From assembly GCA_018398815.1 (NCBI GenBank), contig CM031601.1:32623380-32687379 (forward strand): a DNA stretch of 64,000 bases, written 5' to 3'. Below, piece by piece: positions 53,756-64,000 of this stretch (positions are counted from its first letter, which is position 1; the number at the start of each line of letters is the position of its first letter). Origin of the DNA: Conus ventricosus. Its lineage: Eukaryota; Mollusca; Gastropoda; Neogastropoda; Conidae. Both the position numbers and the translations under genes were made by a program. Under the pieces are notes generated by a model, which did no database searches, was not told the DNA's origin, and saw nothing but the letters and a program-made list of their open reading frames with translations.

Positions 53756-55480
53756 GCACATGCTCTCACACACACTGGCAGAGAAGAACATGTATGTATG
53801 TTTTTTTTTCCCATGGTTGTGTCTGGGTTTTTTTCCCCATGGTTGTGTGAGACAGAACATGCTTACATTATTTAAGAAACATATCTTGAGAAATATACTT
53901 TTAATTGTATGCAGAAATTATTCTTTTTACATACGACAGTGTATCTTTACATTCCATTCTGTCATTGTCAGCATCCATCGGTCTTTTCTTCCATAAGTGA
54001 AAAAGGAAAGGAACACAGTGCAGAGATTTCTGCAGATTTTGTTTCCTGCAAGTCTTTTAGTCCGTTTCGTCATGATTTTTTAAGTGAACAGCAGCCTTAT
54101 AAATTCCATGTACTTGCCAAGAATACCAAGACAAGATGCATGGGTTTGTTCATTGCTGTTTTGTTTTCCAGTGTTAACTTTGTAGTGCTGTAGTATGTAT
54201 GTGTAGCAACTAGCATGCATGTGTGCATAGGTGAAAACTTTCCTTCACAAAAAAAATACTGATTTTAAAAGCTGCTGATTTGGGATTGGCCATGTTAAAA
54301 CACAGGTACAGTTATTTTTTGTGAGGTTTTCCAAGATGATGTCAGAATTGTTTTGAGTCAGCTGTGTTATAATATCAGGACATGACAGAATTCAAAGTTC
54401 TAGACAACTGTTTACTAACTGTTCCGTAAAAAAGAAATTGACCGGGAACTTCACCTGGCTTTTGTTATGTCTTGTTTTGAAGGATTTCACATGCATGTTG
54501 GTGCCTGTGTGTGCGCTTGTGTGCATGCATGTGTGTGGGTTTTACAAATGAAAGACGACAAGAATTTAAAGAAATTTCATACTTGATAAACTTATTCTCT
54601 CTGAGCAAATACTAGGACATTTCAAAACAAGGTAATGACAAGAGTTGAAGAATTTTGTTTTTCATTATCATTTTCTGTTTTGAAATGAGGTTGATTTCAT
54701 AATCAAACTGAGTAATTATTAGGATGCTCTGTCAAGTAATATTGATAATTACCTGGCAGTTTAAGTGGAGGGAAGTTTTAATGTTATTGCGTGCTATTAA
54801 CTACATGACTTCAATGTTGACTAGAGAAATACAACACATATCATTTTCTATTCTTTTGCATTTGTGTATATAAAATGATTAAAAATGTAAACAAGAGTAC
54901 ATTTCGGCATCGTCTTTTTCATGTCATGTTGTTGCTGAATGGATGTAGGGAAGAATGAATTTCTTATTGAGACTGTCATAAAATGTGTGTGTGTGTGTGT
55001 ATGTGTGTGTGTGTGTGCGTGTGCTTGTGTGAGTGCATGTGTGTGTGTGTGTGTGCAATCGTTTTTAACTGGAAAATTGAGTAGCATAAATGCTAATATA
55101 CATCATATGTGCTTCACTTTGTTAATCCATGTCTATATGCCCATTTCAGTTTATACAAACGTACTTGGACACATCAGTATAAATATATACTGAATTGCAT
55201 GGCTACACATTACCTACACTCATACTTAATTCACACACTTGCACTACTATCTTCCCTCCTGTCTTCAACCTCATCACTCAAACCCTCATTCCTCCACTAT
55301 TTTCATACACCAATCTCTGTATGTGTGTAGAAAATGTGTAACATACAATTCACACTGTTGGTACTATTAAACACAACAGAAACAACATGTAGACTAACAA
55401 GATGCAAATCATATAAACGTACTCCCAGTTTATCCTGAATATGCGTGAGATATTCCATAAAGAGGAAAAACTGTCTTGGG
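51546..55480. other. 3' flank; no gene seen
   Basis: The first part is presumably 3' UTR of the membrane-protein gene. (CA)n at about 53706-53750 and (GT)n at about 54984-55056. No conserved protein, hairpin-bounded repeat or RNA gene was recognised. Confidence 0.5.
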
Positions 55481-55484
55481 CTGG

Positions 55485-56240
55485 TGTAACCATAAGTAAT
55501 GGCTATTCTGGTAAACATCGGCCATCATCTGTGACCTATAATGAACATACAAATTTTCAGAAAGATCGGCCAAGTACTTTGAGATTTTCCATAAAGAAGA
55601 AAACCATTAGTAACGGCTATAACGGTAAACTTAAACATCGGGCATCATCTGTGACCCGTTGTGAACATACCTACAAATTTTCAGAAAGATCAGCAAAGTA
55701 TGAGATATTCCATAAAGAAGAAAAACCGTTAGGGGCCGTTATAGCCATTAGTAACGGCTATAACGGTAAACTAAAACATCGGGCATCATCTGTAACCCAT
55801 TGTGAACATACCTGCTAATTTTCAGAAAGATCAGCCAAGTACTTTCTGACATATTCCATAAAGAAGAAAAACCGTAACAGCCGTTAGTAATGGCTATAAC
55901 GGTAAACTAAAACATCACGCATTATTCGTGACCCGTAATGAACATACCTACACATTTTCAGAAAGATCGGCCAAGTACTTTTTGAGATATTCGATAAAGA
56001 AGAAAAACCGTTACAGGCGTTAGTAACGGCTATAACGGTAAACTAAAACATCGGGCATCATCCGTGACCCATAATGAACATACCTGCTAATTTTCACAAA
56101 GATCGGCCAAGTACTTTCTGAGATATTCCATAAAGAAGAAAAACCGTTAAAGCCATTAGTAACGGCTATAACGGTAAACTAAAACATCGGGCATCATCCA
56201 TGACCCATAATGAACATACCTACAAATTTTCAGAAAGATT
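55485..56240 (+). repeat. Satellite-like tandem repeat, 120-141 bp, 6 copies
   Basis: The unit contains CATAAAGAAGAAAAACCGTT, GTAACGGCTATAACGGTAAA, ACATCGGGCATCATC and TTTTCAGAAAGATCGGCCAA. ATCATC landmarks are at 55521, 55641, 55782, 55918, 56053 and 56189. The CGTTA/TAACG blocks are partly palindromic. It ends in GGACGGACACACAC at 56288. Confidence 0.88.
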
Positions 56241-56940
56241 GGCCAAGTAGTTTTGTCTGGAGCGAGTGGAACACATTTTGACCACGGATGGACGGACACA
56301 CACACACACACACACACACACACCGCACGTACACACAGCATTTCTTCGTTCCCATTCTAAAGTACTCCCCGTTCCATAAGAACTCGGAGTACAATAAAAG
56401 GAGCTGCCCTGGTGCAGTGTAGAGCATTGCTGACAACAGCCTGTGGGTACCAGTCCCACTGGAAGCATTCATGTGTGGCATTTTTCTGGCCCCAGCAGCC
56501 TTCCACCCACAGCTGAGCGTGCCAAGGGTTCAGAGGTATAGGCATTCAAGTTTCATCCTTTTAATGTGTCTCTGAGTGTTGCTCAGCCTTCCTGACCAAC
56601 GTTGAAACATCAGGATATTTTCATGGAGGAAGTACGGCAGTGACAGGTCTCACAGAAGAATAGAATTCCAAAGCACCATTTTCATCATCCATACCTTCAT
56701 GCTCTGGTCTGCCGCTGGTAGTCTCAGATTCAATTTCCACTCTACATCAGTTCTAGAGGCCAGTTTGTATCGGGCATCATCACAGTTTGTGGGGCAGTCA
56801 CTGGATCCCTCTGAAGGGGATTCTCACACACGCTGGCGTGGAGCAGTTATTGTTTCCTTTGTGGCTCAATAGGCAGTGCACCACAACAAGTACTACTGAA
56901 CACCACCAAAGTGGCTTGGCAGCAGTGCAGTTCCTTTTCT
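56241..56940. other. No gene seen
   Basis: A (CA)n tract at 56298-56323 and otherwise unique sequence. Open frames on the minus strand at 56230-56545 show no motif. Confidence 0.4.
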
Positions 56941-58200
56941 GCTGGGTTTCCCCGAAAACCCGTTTTGATTTTTTAGTTGCTACATGGTTGGTCTTAGACA
57001 AAGCGTTCAAAATAACTCTGAATACTAAAAAAAAACCACTCAAATCGGTATGCAAAAAAAAAGGGGCCCTGGAAAAAATTTTTTCCAAAATGGCACTCTA
57101 ATGTCCTCCCAAGGGAAGGTCCTGCGGGAGAGTTCCCAAAAATTTCTCAAATTTTTTTATTTAATGACCAATTAAAAAAAAAGTTTTTCCCCGATGTCAC
57201 CCACCCAGGAACCCCTTTCCTTTACATAAACAGAGCATGTGTTCAACAACACAGGAGGACTTAACCGAAGTTGTTTTTCCCCAAAAATTTTTTTTCAAAA
57301 GGCGCCACTTATTTCCCATAACATATCATGTTTCCCTTTTTACTTTTGAATCAAAGGAAAACACATTATCCCTCTGCACATGATATTCTGTTCTCTCTTT
57401 CCTTTTTACAGTAAAAACAATCCAAAACACAGTGAGTACCCTTTTTTTAAAACTGAGGCCCTGTTTATTGGTCCTTTTAAAATACCAGAAACATCAAAAG
57501 GGACCTACTTTCTTCCCCCCTTGACTGTGGGGACGGTCTTCAGAGCACCGCATGCGAAAAAACCCCCCTTTCCTCTGTCTTTCGGGATGTGTCTTGAGAG
57601 TTTTCCGGGCACCACTTAAAAAAAATTCCCCAGGTTCCCCCTGTTCTTTGGGGTGATGTGTCAAGGCTTGGGCTTGAAAAGGTTTCCCGTCCACCTGCAG
57701 GTTTTGTCATCCATCTTTAAGTTTTTTTTTTCCATTTTCGTTTCCTTCCTCACCCCCCTTAACAGCCCCTTTGGGAGGCTTGTTTTGGCAGGGCCCACTG
57801 GATCTGCTACAAGGCCATGCCAACATTTTCTTTTTTTAAATCGATGTCGGCAGGTCTTTTTATGGGAAAAGCCGATTTTTTGATGCACTTTTTTTTCCGG
57901 TGATTAAACAGTTTTTTGATTATGGGATCTTGTGAACACGTTTTTTGTTAGGCTTGGGGCCTTCTTTTAGATTTGTGATGGGCATTTTGCATACGTCGAT
58001 GGGTTACATGGTGCCCGAAACCCCTTGTGTTTCATAGGTAATTTTGTCTTTTTTACAGGTTTTAGTCTGAAAAAGGCTAAACTGTTTTACGTCCCCTTTC
58101 CTGTAAAACGAGTGCCTGAAAACGTTTGAATTAGTGAAAAAAAACACAAATCTTTGCGTTTATAACCGGATTTTTATTAACCAATGGAAAACTTTTTTAA
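56941..58200. other. Homopolymer-dense stretch, possibly low-quality consensus
   Basis: Runs of 4-9 identical bases of all four kinds occur every few bases (for example AAAAAATTTTTTCC, CCCCAAAAATTTTTTTT). That is unlike the rest of the window. No frame is maintained for any conserved protein. Confidence 0.45.
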
Positions 58201-58700
58201 AAAAAGTGTAATTTGGGGTGTGTGGTGTGTGTGTGTTTGTGGGTGGTGCGTGCGTCGTGCGTGCGTGCGTGCGGGGGTGGTGTGTGGTGAGGAGAGAAGA
58301 GAGAAGAGAGAGAGAGAGAGAGGGGGGTCATATGCTTCCTTAACCCTATTTCCTGCATTCTTCCTCCACATTTTTCAACCTCCCCGCCCCCAATCCTCGC
58401 TGCCCCCTTCATACCGCTCTTGTAATTTACGGATCCATTCACCTGCTCCTTGTTCCCACCCGGCCTTCCCTCTCTCTTTTCCTTCTTTCCCCCTCCCAGG
58501 CCCCTCTTTTGGGGCCCTTCCTTTCTTTCCTTCTTTCCCACTCCTAGGCCCTCTTTTTGGCCGTTCCCTCTCTCTTCCTTTCTTTCCCACTCCTAGGCCC
58601 CTCTCTTTGGGGGGCCGTGCCCTCTCTTCTTCCTTCTTTCCCACTCCTATGCCCCTCTCTTTTCCCCCTTTGGGCTTAAGGCTGTGTCAGTTTCAATTGA
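58201..58700 (+). repeat. GT/GC simple repeat then CT-rich tandem repeat
   Basis: GTGCGTGCGTGC and (GA)n at 58215-58322, then about five copies of a roughly 57-bp unit containing TTCCTTCTTTCCCACTCCTA and GGCCCCTCTCTTTGG at about 58480-58670. A further copy of this unit lies at 58980-59040, separated by 300 bp of unrelated sequence. Confidence 0.75.
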
Positions 58701-59400
58701 CTAGGCTAGAACACCAAGGTACATCAAAATGTTGTTATGCTCTGCATAGTTATGCGGGGATTGTCTTCCAGTCGTGACAAGCTCCTAGCATAACATTTTC
58801 TGTCCCCCAAAATCCCCCAAAGTCGGAGTGTGGCTGCCCAGTGGCGGGGTAATCAAAAACGGCCACACACGTAATGTTCTCATCCTTAGCTGATGCATTT
58901 GTAACCATAGTGTTCAAGTATTCTGGCTGTTCGGAGATCCCTGGAGTCTTTATCCAGGGACGGGCAACCACAACAACAACCCCTCTCTTTGGCCGTGCCC
59001 TATTCTTCTTCCTTCTTTCCCACTCCTATGCCCCTCTCTTGAACTGTCCCACTTCACTGCACTGGACTCTTTCCACTCTCACACATCCTCCGATCTGACT
59101 GCCGGGATGTTTTGTGCATGTCTGGCCCGTAAGGAAAAGGGGTATTGTTCGTTGGTCAGTAACGACGTGTTAGGCTTTCCTGGTGACGCGTTGCTTGTGT
59201 GATGCAAGTACGAGGACACACGTATCAACCCAAAACGCTTTGAATGAAGACAATCCTTGTTCATTTTAACTTGTGAGAAATGAACAAAATGGCAGTCCCT
59301 CCCTCTTTGAAGTACACACCATTATCCCACCCCCAAACCCCACCAAACTCCACACACACACCCCACACCCCATACACGCCATGCGTGGGGGCCCCAACAC

Positions 59401-59431
<31 letters not shown>

Positions 59432-60126
59432 CACACACCCCACACCCCGCGCGCACGCACGCATCACAAAAATTACATGGGTAGTAAAAAAGCTGGGGAA
59501 CTTACTGTCACGGTACGGTGATCTTTAAAGAAATCAACCGATACCTGTGAAAAGCACAGAAGCTGCTCAAGCATTAATCGAGCCAAGCAAACTTTAGGAT
59601 CACATACACCGGTAACAATCTTTCTTCTTCTTTATCCCCCTCCCCCATCCATTAAAAAAAAACAACCCACATATACATTATTCTGATTCTGTTTGAACTG
59701 GTGCCAATTCTGTGGTGTTGGTCGCTCGCCTGTATAGCAGGTGTCGTGCCGTGCACCTCTTCTCCCTAAAAAAGGTCTGTCTTCAGAGCTACCGGGAGGC
59801 CTTTGATGCTTGGGTAGTAATGGTACCGTGCCGCGTGAGACCCCCTCAAAGAAGGAACAGGATGGGCGTCGCCAGAGCAGTGTGCAGTTCCCTTCTATAG
59901 TCCTCACTGATCACAACCTGAGGGAAATTTTCAGTTCGACTTTGAGAAAGGTGCCCACTAGGCCGACCCGAAAACATGGTTTTCCAGACACGGTAATCAC
60001 AGTCAGGTTCTGACCGCTTCACATCTCTTATGCCCATCCCCCGATGGCACAGGCTAGACTCGCCATCACATATACTGGCTGGAAGTTGTCTGTGCCGACC
60101 AATGTAGACATGTCACATCGATTGTA
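58701..60126. other. No supported gene
   Basis: (CA)n at 59398-59428 and a CTTCTTCTT tract near 59625. Short open frames of both strands lack motifs and splice support. Confidence 0.4.
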
Positions 60127-60318
60127 GGAAAAAAAGTCAACGGGAAAGAAAGTCAACGGCCTAACCCTAATGCTATCCCTAACCCTAACACTATCCCTAA
60201 CCCTATCCCTAACCCTATCCCTAACCCTATCCCTAACCCTAACCCTAACCCGAACCCTATCCCTAACCCTAACCCTGACTTTTTTGCGTTGACTTTCTTT
60301 CCCGTTGACTTTCTTTCC
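60127..60318. repeat. Interstitial telomere-like array within 32-bp inverted repeats
   Basis: A (CCCTAA)n array interspersed with CCCTAT variants (60160-60278) is enclosed by arms at 60127-60158 and 60287-60318. The arms are reverse complements at 31 of 32 positions and contain GTCAACGGGAAAGAAAGTCA. Each arm itself has a repeated AAAGTCAACG. The whole is 192 bp and looks like one mobile unit. Confidence 0.9.
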
Positions 60319-60457
60319 GATCACCGTCACATCATTTCCCTTTGAGCAGAGACGTGAAAGAAACTTTCCTTTACGTCTCTGCTTTGAGAGATATTTGCCA
60401 CTTCTGCTATCTTTGAACATCCGCCATCATGTTGTTGTTGTTGTTGTCGTACCCTGG

Positions 60458-60662
60458 TGTAACATTTCTTGCGTACTCAAACCAGGCAATACGCAGGAAC
60501 ACTATGTTGTTTTGTGATCTAGTATATTCTCATTCTGGACAAGCTGGGTGAGTTGTTTTCCAACCAAACACGAACGCTTTCAGCGCATGCGCGATACATC
60601 ATGTGTGACTATGTGCACGGCAGATAGCGACGTGCCTATGTGCACGGTCACCACATGCTACA
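60458..60662 (-). repeat. Candidate 3' LTR of the Ty3/gypsy element
   Basis: Directly after the polypurine tract (minus strand) the sequence begins TGTAGCATGTGG and ends AAATGTTACA, the standard TG...CA LTR borders. At 205 bp it would be a short LTR. The partner is outside the window, so the call rests on borders and position. Confidence 0.6.
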
Positions 60663-60724
60663 TCTCCCCCCTGAAGATGGACAAAAGTGCACTCTCGAAA
60701 TGTGCCAACAATTACGTATTAGAG

Positions 60725-62088
60725 TCACTGAATAACCGAGAGGGAGAAGTCTTGTACATTGGTTAACATTGCACTAGTCTCTGTAACGAGCAGGGACGAT
60801 GACTGCACGCCCGCTCTTGGTTGCTCGGACTGGACCCACTGGCGAGGTCGTTGACCCCTCTGGCTGGGTAGTCTGGACTGCTGGATTGGGCTGGCTGGTA
60901 CTCCGGGCAGGAGGTGAAGGTGAACCAGGCTGGAACGGCATCTGGTCAGCCTGGGGTCGTCCTGGGACAGGGCTACCTGGATACCTCTGCAAGCTGGGGC
61001 TAGGGCCAGGGTCAGGGGGATTGGTAGGCAGATACTGGGGACTGGGTGACATAGGACTGGAAGGGGAATGTCACCTCTGGGACTCAAGGTCACAGGAAAG
61101 GACTGGGACAGGCGAAGGTGTCTGCGGTTTCGCCTGTACTGTGCACCTGACTCGGTCTGCACCAAGTATGAGCGAGGTGCAACCTGGCTCACAACTGTTG
61201 CTGGTTTAGACCACTTGGACTCATGGTCTAACTTCTGCAAGACTGGGTCGCCTGCACAGAGCTCTGGCAGTGTCTGTGCTCCGTGTCGTCTGTCAAAGTA
61301 AGTCTTGTTGTTCATCTTTGCCCTTTCATCGTTTTCCTTAATGACATCTCTGTCGTACTGCTGAGGATCAAGATTTGTCTGCAGGGTGGGCAGTGTCGTC
61401 CTCAGTCGACGTCCCATGGCGAGCTCCGCTGGACTCACTCGTGTTGGACCCGTAGGCGTTGCACGATATGTCAAGAGAGCCATGAATGAGTCCTCTTGCT
61501 CCAGGATCCGTTTTGCTGTTTGAACTGCTCTCTCTGCTTCCCCATTGGATATAGGAAAGTAAGGACTGCTAGTGAGGTGTGTGAAGTTCCACTGTTTTGC
61601 GAACGTTTGGAAATCAGATGACGTAAACTGTCTCCCATTGTCAGATACGACAGTCTCTGGAATGCCATGATGGGCAAATATTTCTTTAATCTGGCAATGA
61701 CAGTTAATGATGTCACACTTGGAAGATGTGCGATTTCAATGTACCTGGAGAAATAGTCGATTAAGACTAAATACTGTTGTCCTTTCACCTCACAGATGTC
61801 AGTTCCTACCATCTGGAATGGTCGTTCTGGGAGAGGGGTAGGCTGGAGTGGTTCACTTCTTTGCGATGGTTGTTTGAGTTCACAATGAGCACATTGCTGG
61901 ACTTTGTTCACAATTTCTTTGTTAAGTCCAGGCCACCAGACTGATGAGCTTGCTCTTTCTCGACATTTCTGAATACCGAGATGCCCTGCGTGGATGAGGT
62001 CAAGGACCCCGGCACGCAGCGAAGTCGGTATGACAATCCGGTTTGCTTTGATTAGTAGGCCATTGTGAACACTTAGTTCGTTCCTCAC
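60725..62088 (-). pseudogene. Ty3/gypsy integrase and C-terminal tail
   Basis: The frame 62088-61471 holds the H2C2 zinc-binding region (HAGHLGIQKCRERASSSVWW, CAHCELKQPS) and the first catalytic Asp in MVGTDICEVKGQQYLVLIDY. A frameshift near 61715 puts the second Asp and the Glu region in other frames. 61483-60725 resumes with MALLTYRATPTGPTRVSPAE, LAMGRRLRTTLPTLQT and a Pro/Ser/Gln-rich tail. The catalytic triad is therefore interrupted. Confidence 0.85.
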
Positions 62089-63757
62089 AGCGTAAAGTTC
62101 TTGGAGTTCTGGCCTACGTCAGTCTGGTAAGCTGGCCATCCTGTTGCCGTGTATTGCATTGCTGCGCTAAGCACTCTGTCCTGACTTGTCTCTCGGCTGA
62201 TCTCTTCCAGGCGCTTGTCTGTTACTGGCCAAGTTGACTTGATGAGATCTATGTGAGCTTCGACGTCTTGTCGAACTTGCTGAAAGTCATCCTGCTGAGA
62301 CTCGTGAGGTAAGGGGCCGCGAGACAATGTGTCAGCTATTACAAGGTCTTTGCCAGGAGCGTAGACCGCATGAGGACTGAACCTCATCAGCCTCATGAGA
62401 AGACGTTGACAACGCAAGGGTGTATCTTGGAGGTCCTTTGTGTTGATCAAGGGGACAAGGGCTTGTGGTCAGTTTGGAGTGTGAAAGATTCAAGACCCAC
62501 AAGGTACCGTGAGAACTTTTCACATGACCAGACAGCAGCTAGACACTCCTTTTCTATTTGCGCGTATGAACGTTCTGCTGGCGTCAGGGTGCGTGAGCAG
62601 TAGGCTACAGGCTTCTGAACTCCATCATGTTCTTGGAGTAGAACACCTCCGATACCGTAACTGCTGGCATCGCTGCTGACTGTTGTTGGCTTGGTGAGAT
62701 CGAAGAAAGCAAGGACTGGTGCTGAAGTCAGTGCCGTCTTCACCTTATGTAGGGCTTCTCGCTGTGGTCCACCCCACGTCCACACCCGGTCTTTCTCCAA
62801 CAGCTGGGTGACTGGACGCAGTGTTGAGGACAGATCTGGGATGTATCTGCCCAGGAAGTTGATCAGCCCAACATTCTTTGCAGTTCCTGAACATTCTTTG
62901 GGTCAGGCATGTCCATGAGTGCTGCTATCTTTGCTGGATCAGGTTTCACTCCATTCCCACTGATCAGGTGACCCAAGAATTCTATCTCAGACTTTCTCAT
63001 TTCTGACTTCTCTTTGTTCAGTTTCAGATGATGAGAGTGAAGTTTCTGTAGAACATCGTCCAGGTGTTTCTCGTGTGTATTTGTGTCCTCACTGAAGACG
63101 AGGATGTCGTCGAAGTAACACAAAACATTCTGCATGCCTCCCAGGATCCCTTCTACAGTTCTTTGGAATATTTCTGGAGCTGAGGAAATTCCAAAAGGGA
63201 GTCTCTTGTAGAAGAATCTGCCGCTCGGGGTGATGAATGTAGTGAGTTTTGCAGTCTCACTGTCGAGTGGTAGTTGCCAGAATCCTGAAGTGGCATCAAG
63301 TTTACTGAACACCTTTGAGCCACTGAGCTTGTGAAGTAGGTCATCCATCGTTGGTAGGATGTACCTCTCTCGTTTCACTGCTTCATTTAATTTCTTGAAG
63401 TCTGTACAGATACGTATTCTGCCATTCTTCTTCTGGACTGGTACCATTGGTGCACACCATCGGTTGGGGTTGTGATTTCCTCAATGATTCCTTGTTTCTC
63501 CATCTGTTCCAGCTCGCTTTCACTTTCTCGAGGAGAGGAATTGGAACGCGTCGTGCAGCTGCTATACTATAAGGCTGTGCACCTTCCTTCAACCGTATCT
63601 TCACAGGTTGGCAATCAACGGGCGGTCCATCCAGTATGTTTTGAAACACTCCTTGTTCCACACTCTCTACACGCTTGATGAGGTTGAGCGCAAGAGACGC
63701 ACTCCGACTCAAGAGATTATCCAGCTCACTGTTGACAACGACGATATTCAGAGACAA
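62085..63757 (-). pseudogene. Ty3/gypsy reverse transcriptase and RNase H
   Basis: 63757-63508 encodes the linker before the polymerase. Two frameshifts (near 63508 and 63455) lead to 63447-62863 with RICTDFKKLNEAVKRERYIL, LDATSGFWQLPLD, FGISSAPEIFQRTVEGILGG, the catalytic YFDDILVFSED and IEFLGHLISG. RNase H follows at 62800-62447 ([40 protein letters not shown]). A further shift near 62448 continues to the connection domain (RFSPHAVYAPGKDLVIADTL, SRGP). Confidence 0.9.
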
Positions 63758-63789
63758 AGGGTTGTCTGTACCATGCAGCTTGGCTTGGG

Positions 63790-63998
63790 CTTTGAACTGG
63801 CCTACTGTTTTAGAACACCACCTGGTGACTTCAAGACAGCTTTTGTTGGGGTGAGTGGTGGTGCCAAATGAAGCTTGTCATACTGGCTACGTGACATAAT
63901 GGAAATGTCTGCTCCTGTGTCAATCTTGAATTGACAGACTGAATCACAAATGTCAAGTTTTGCATACCATGGGGAATATTGGTTTCTACAGCTCCCAA
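63790..63998 (-). pseudogene. Ty3/gypsy aspartic protease fragment
   Basis: The minus strand reads CQFKIDTGADISIMS, the D-T-G-A active site of retroviral-type aspartic proteases, near 63920. The frame hits a stop near 63813 shortly after GGVLKQ. Confidence 0.75.
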
Positions 63999-64000
63999 GA

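Larger units (their letters stand above)
60458..64000 (-). mobile_element. Ty3/gypsy LTR retrotransposon, partial, decayed
   Basis: Domains in minus-strand order are protease, reverse transcriptase, RNase H, H2C2 and integrase, which is the Ty3/gypsy order. They are followed by a purine-rich tract (AGGGGGGAGA) and a 205-bp candidate 3' LTR. The gag end and the 5' LTR lie beyond the right edge. Several frameshifts show it is inactive. Confidence 0.9.

Noticed and set aside
55485..56240. Satellite units as possible non-coding RNA genes
   Set aside because: Partly palindromic TAACGG blocks are present but no conserved fold or promoter can be supported from sequence alone.
60160..60278. True chromosome end
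   Set aside because: The array is short, impure and flanked on both sides by ordinary sequence and inverted arms, so it is interstitial.
60799..61209. Plus-strand Gly/Trp-rich open frame of 136 codons
   Set aside because: It is the antisense of the Ty3/gypsy integrase tail.

Overview
This window looks like genomic DNA from an animal, most likely a mollusc or another lophotrochozoan; that placement is inferred and not proven. The support is intron-split host exons with GT-AG borders, very high repeat content, a DIRS retrotransposon, several LINE clades and many (CA/GT)n runs. I see no operons, tRNA or rRNA genes, or CRISPR arrays. Almost every open frame longer than 200 codons is either transposon-derived or an artefact of a tandem repeat.

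Two host genes are supported, both on the + strand. The first is a group I nucleoside diphosphate kinase (NDPK). Its exons are at 13526-13627, 24339-24451 and 26024-26141, and it has a poly(A) signal at 26638. Its first coding exon is not visible. The second is an unidentified multipass membrane protein, with exons at 42456-42607, about 47095-47183, 48853-48968, 49774-49830 and 51441-51545, and a possible first exon at 37521. A possible terminal exon of a third gene lies at 11297-11499 and a weaker one at 29630-29770.

Mobile elements fill the rest. 1-985 is a LINE 3' end with an RNase H domain. 2546-9189 is a nearly complete but frameshifted DIRS retrotransposon with inverted terminal repeats and an internal complementary region. 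The 10.7-kb NDPK intron (13628-24338) contains a stack of hAT-like DNA transposons carrying BED-type zinc fingers, at 14045-15486, 16517-17775 and 17841-23702, with 20183-20835 nested inside the last. A further copy of this type sits at 28355-29391. Most have exact or near-exact 6-bp target duplications. From 33 to 45 kb there are LINE fragments of at least five types, plus a 260-bp MITE. The right edge, 60458-64000, is a decayed Ty3/gypsy element on the minus strand. An interstitial telomere-like array enclosed in inverted repeats lies at 60127-60318.

The most unusual signal is a recurring arrangement. In both host genes, tandem-repeat arrays begin or end exactly at exon-intron junctions, and the repeat unit contains a copy of the splice site together with the first or last exon bases. 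It is seen at the NDPK exon 13526-13627 donor and the exon 24339 acceptor, and at the membrane-protein exons 47095 and 49774 acceptors. These introns appear to have grown by tandem copying of their own splice junctions and were later invaded by transposons.
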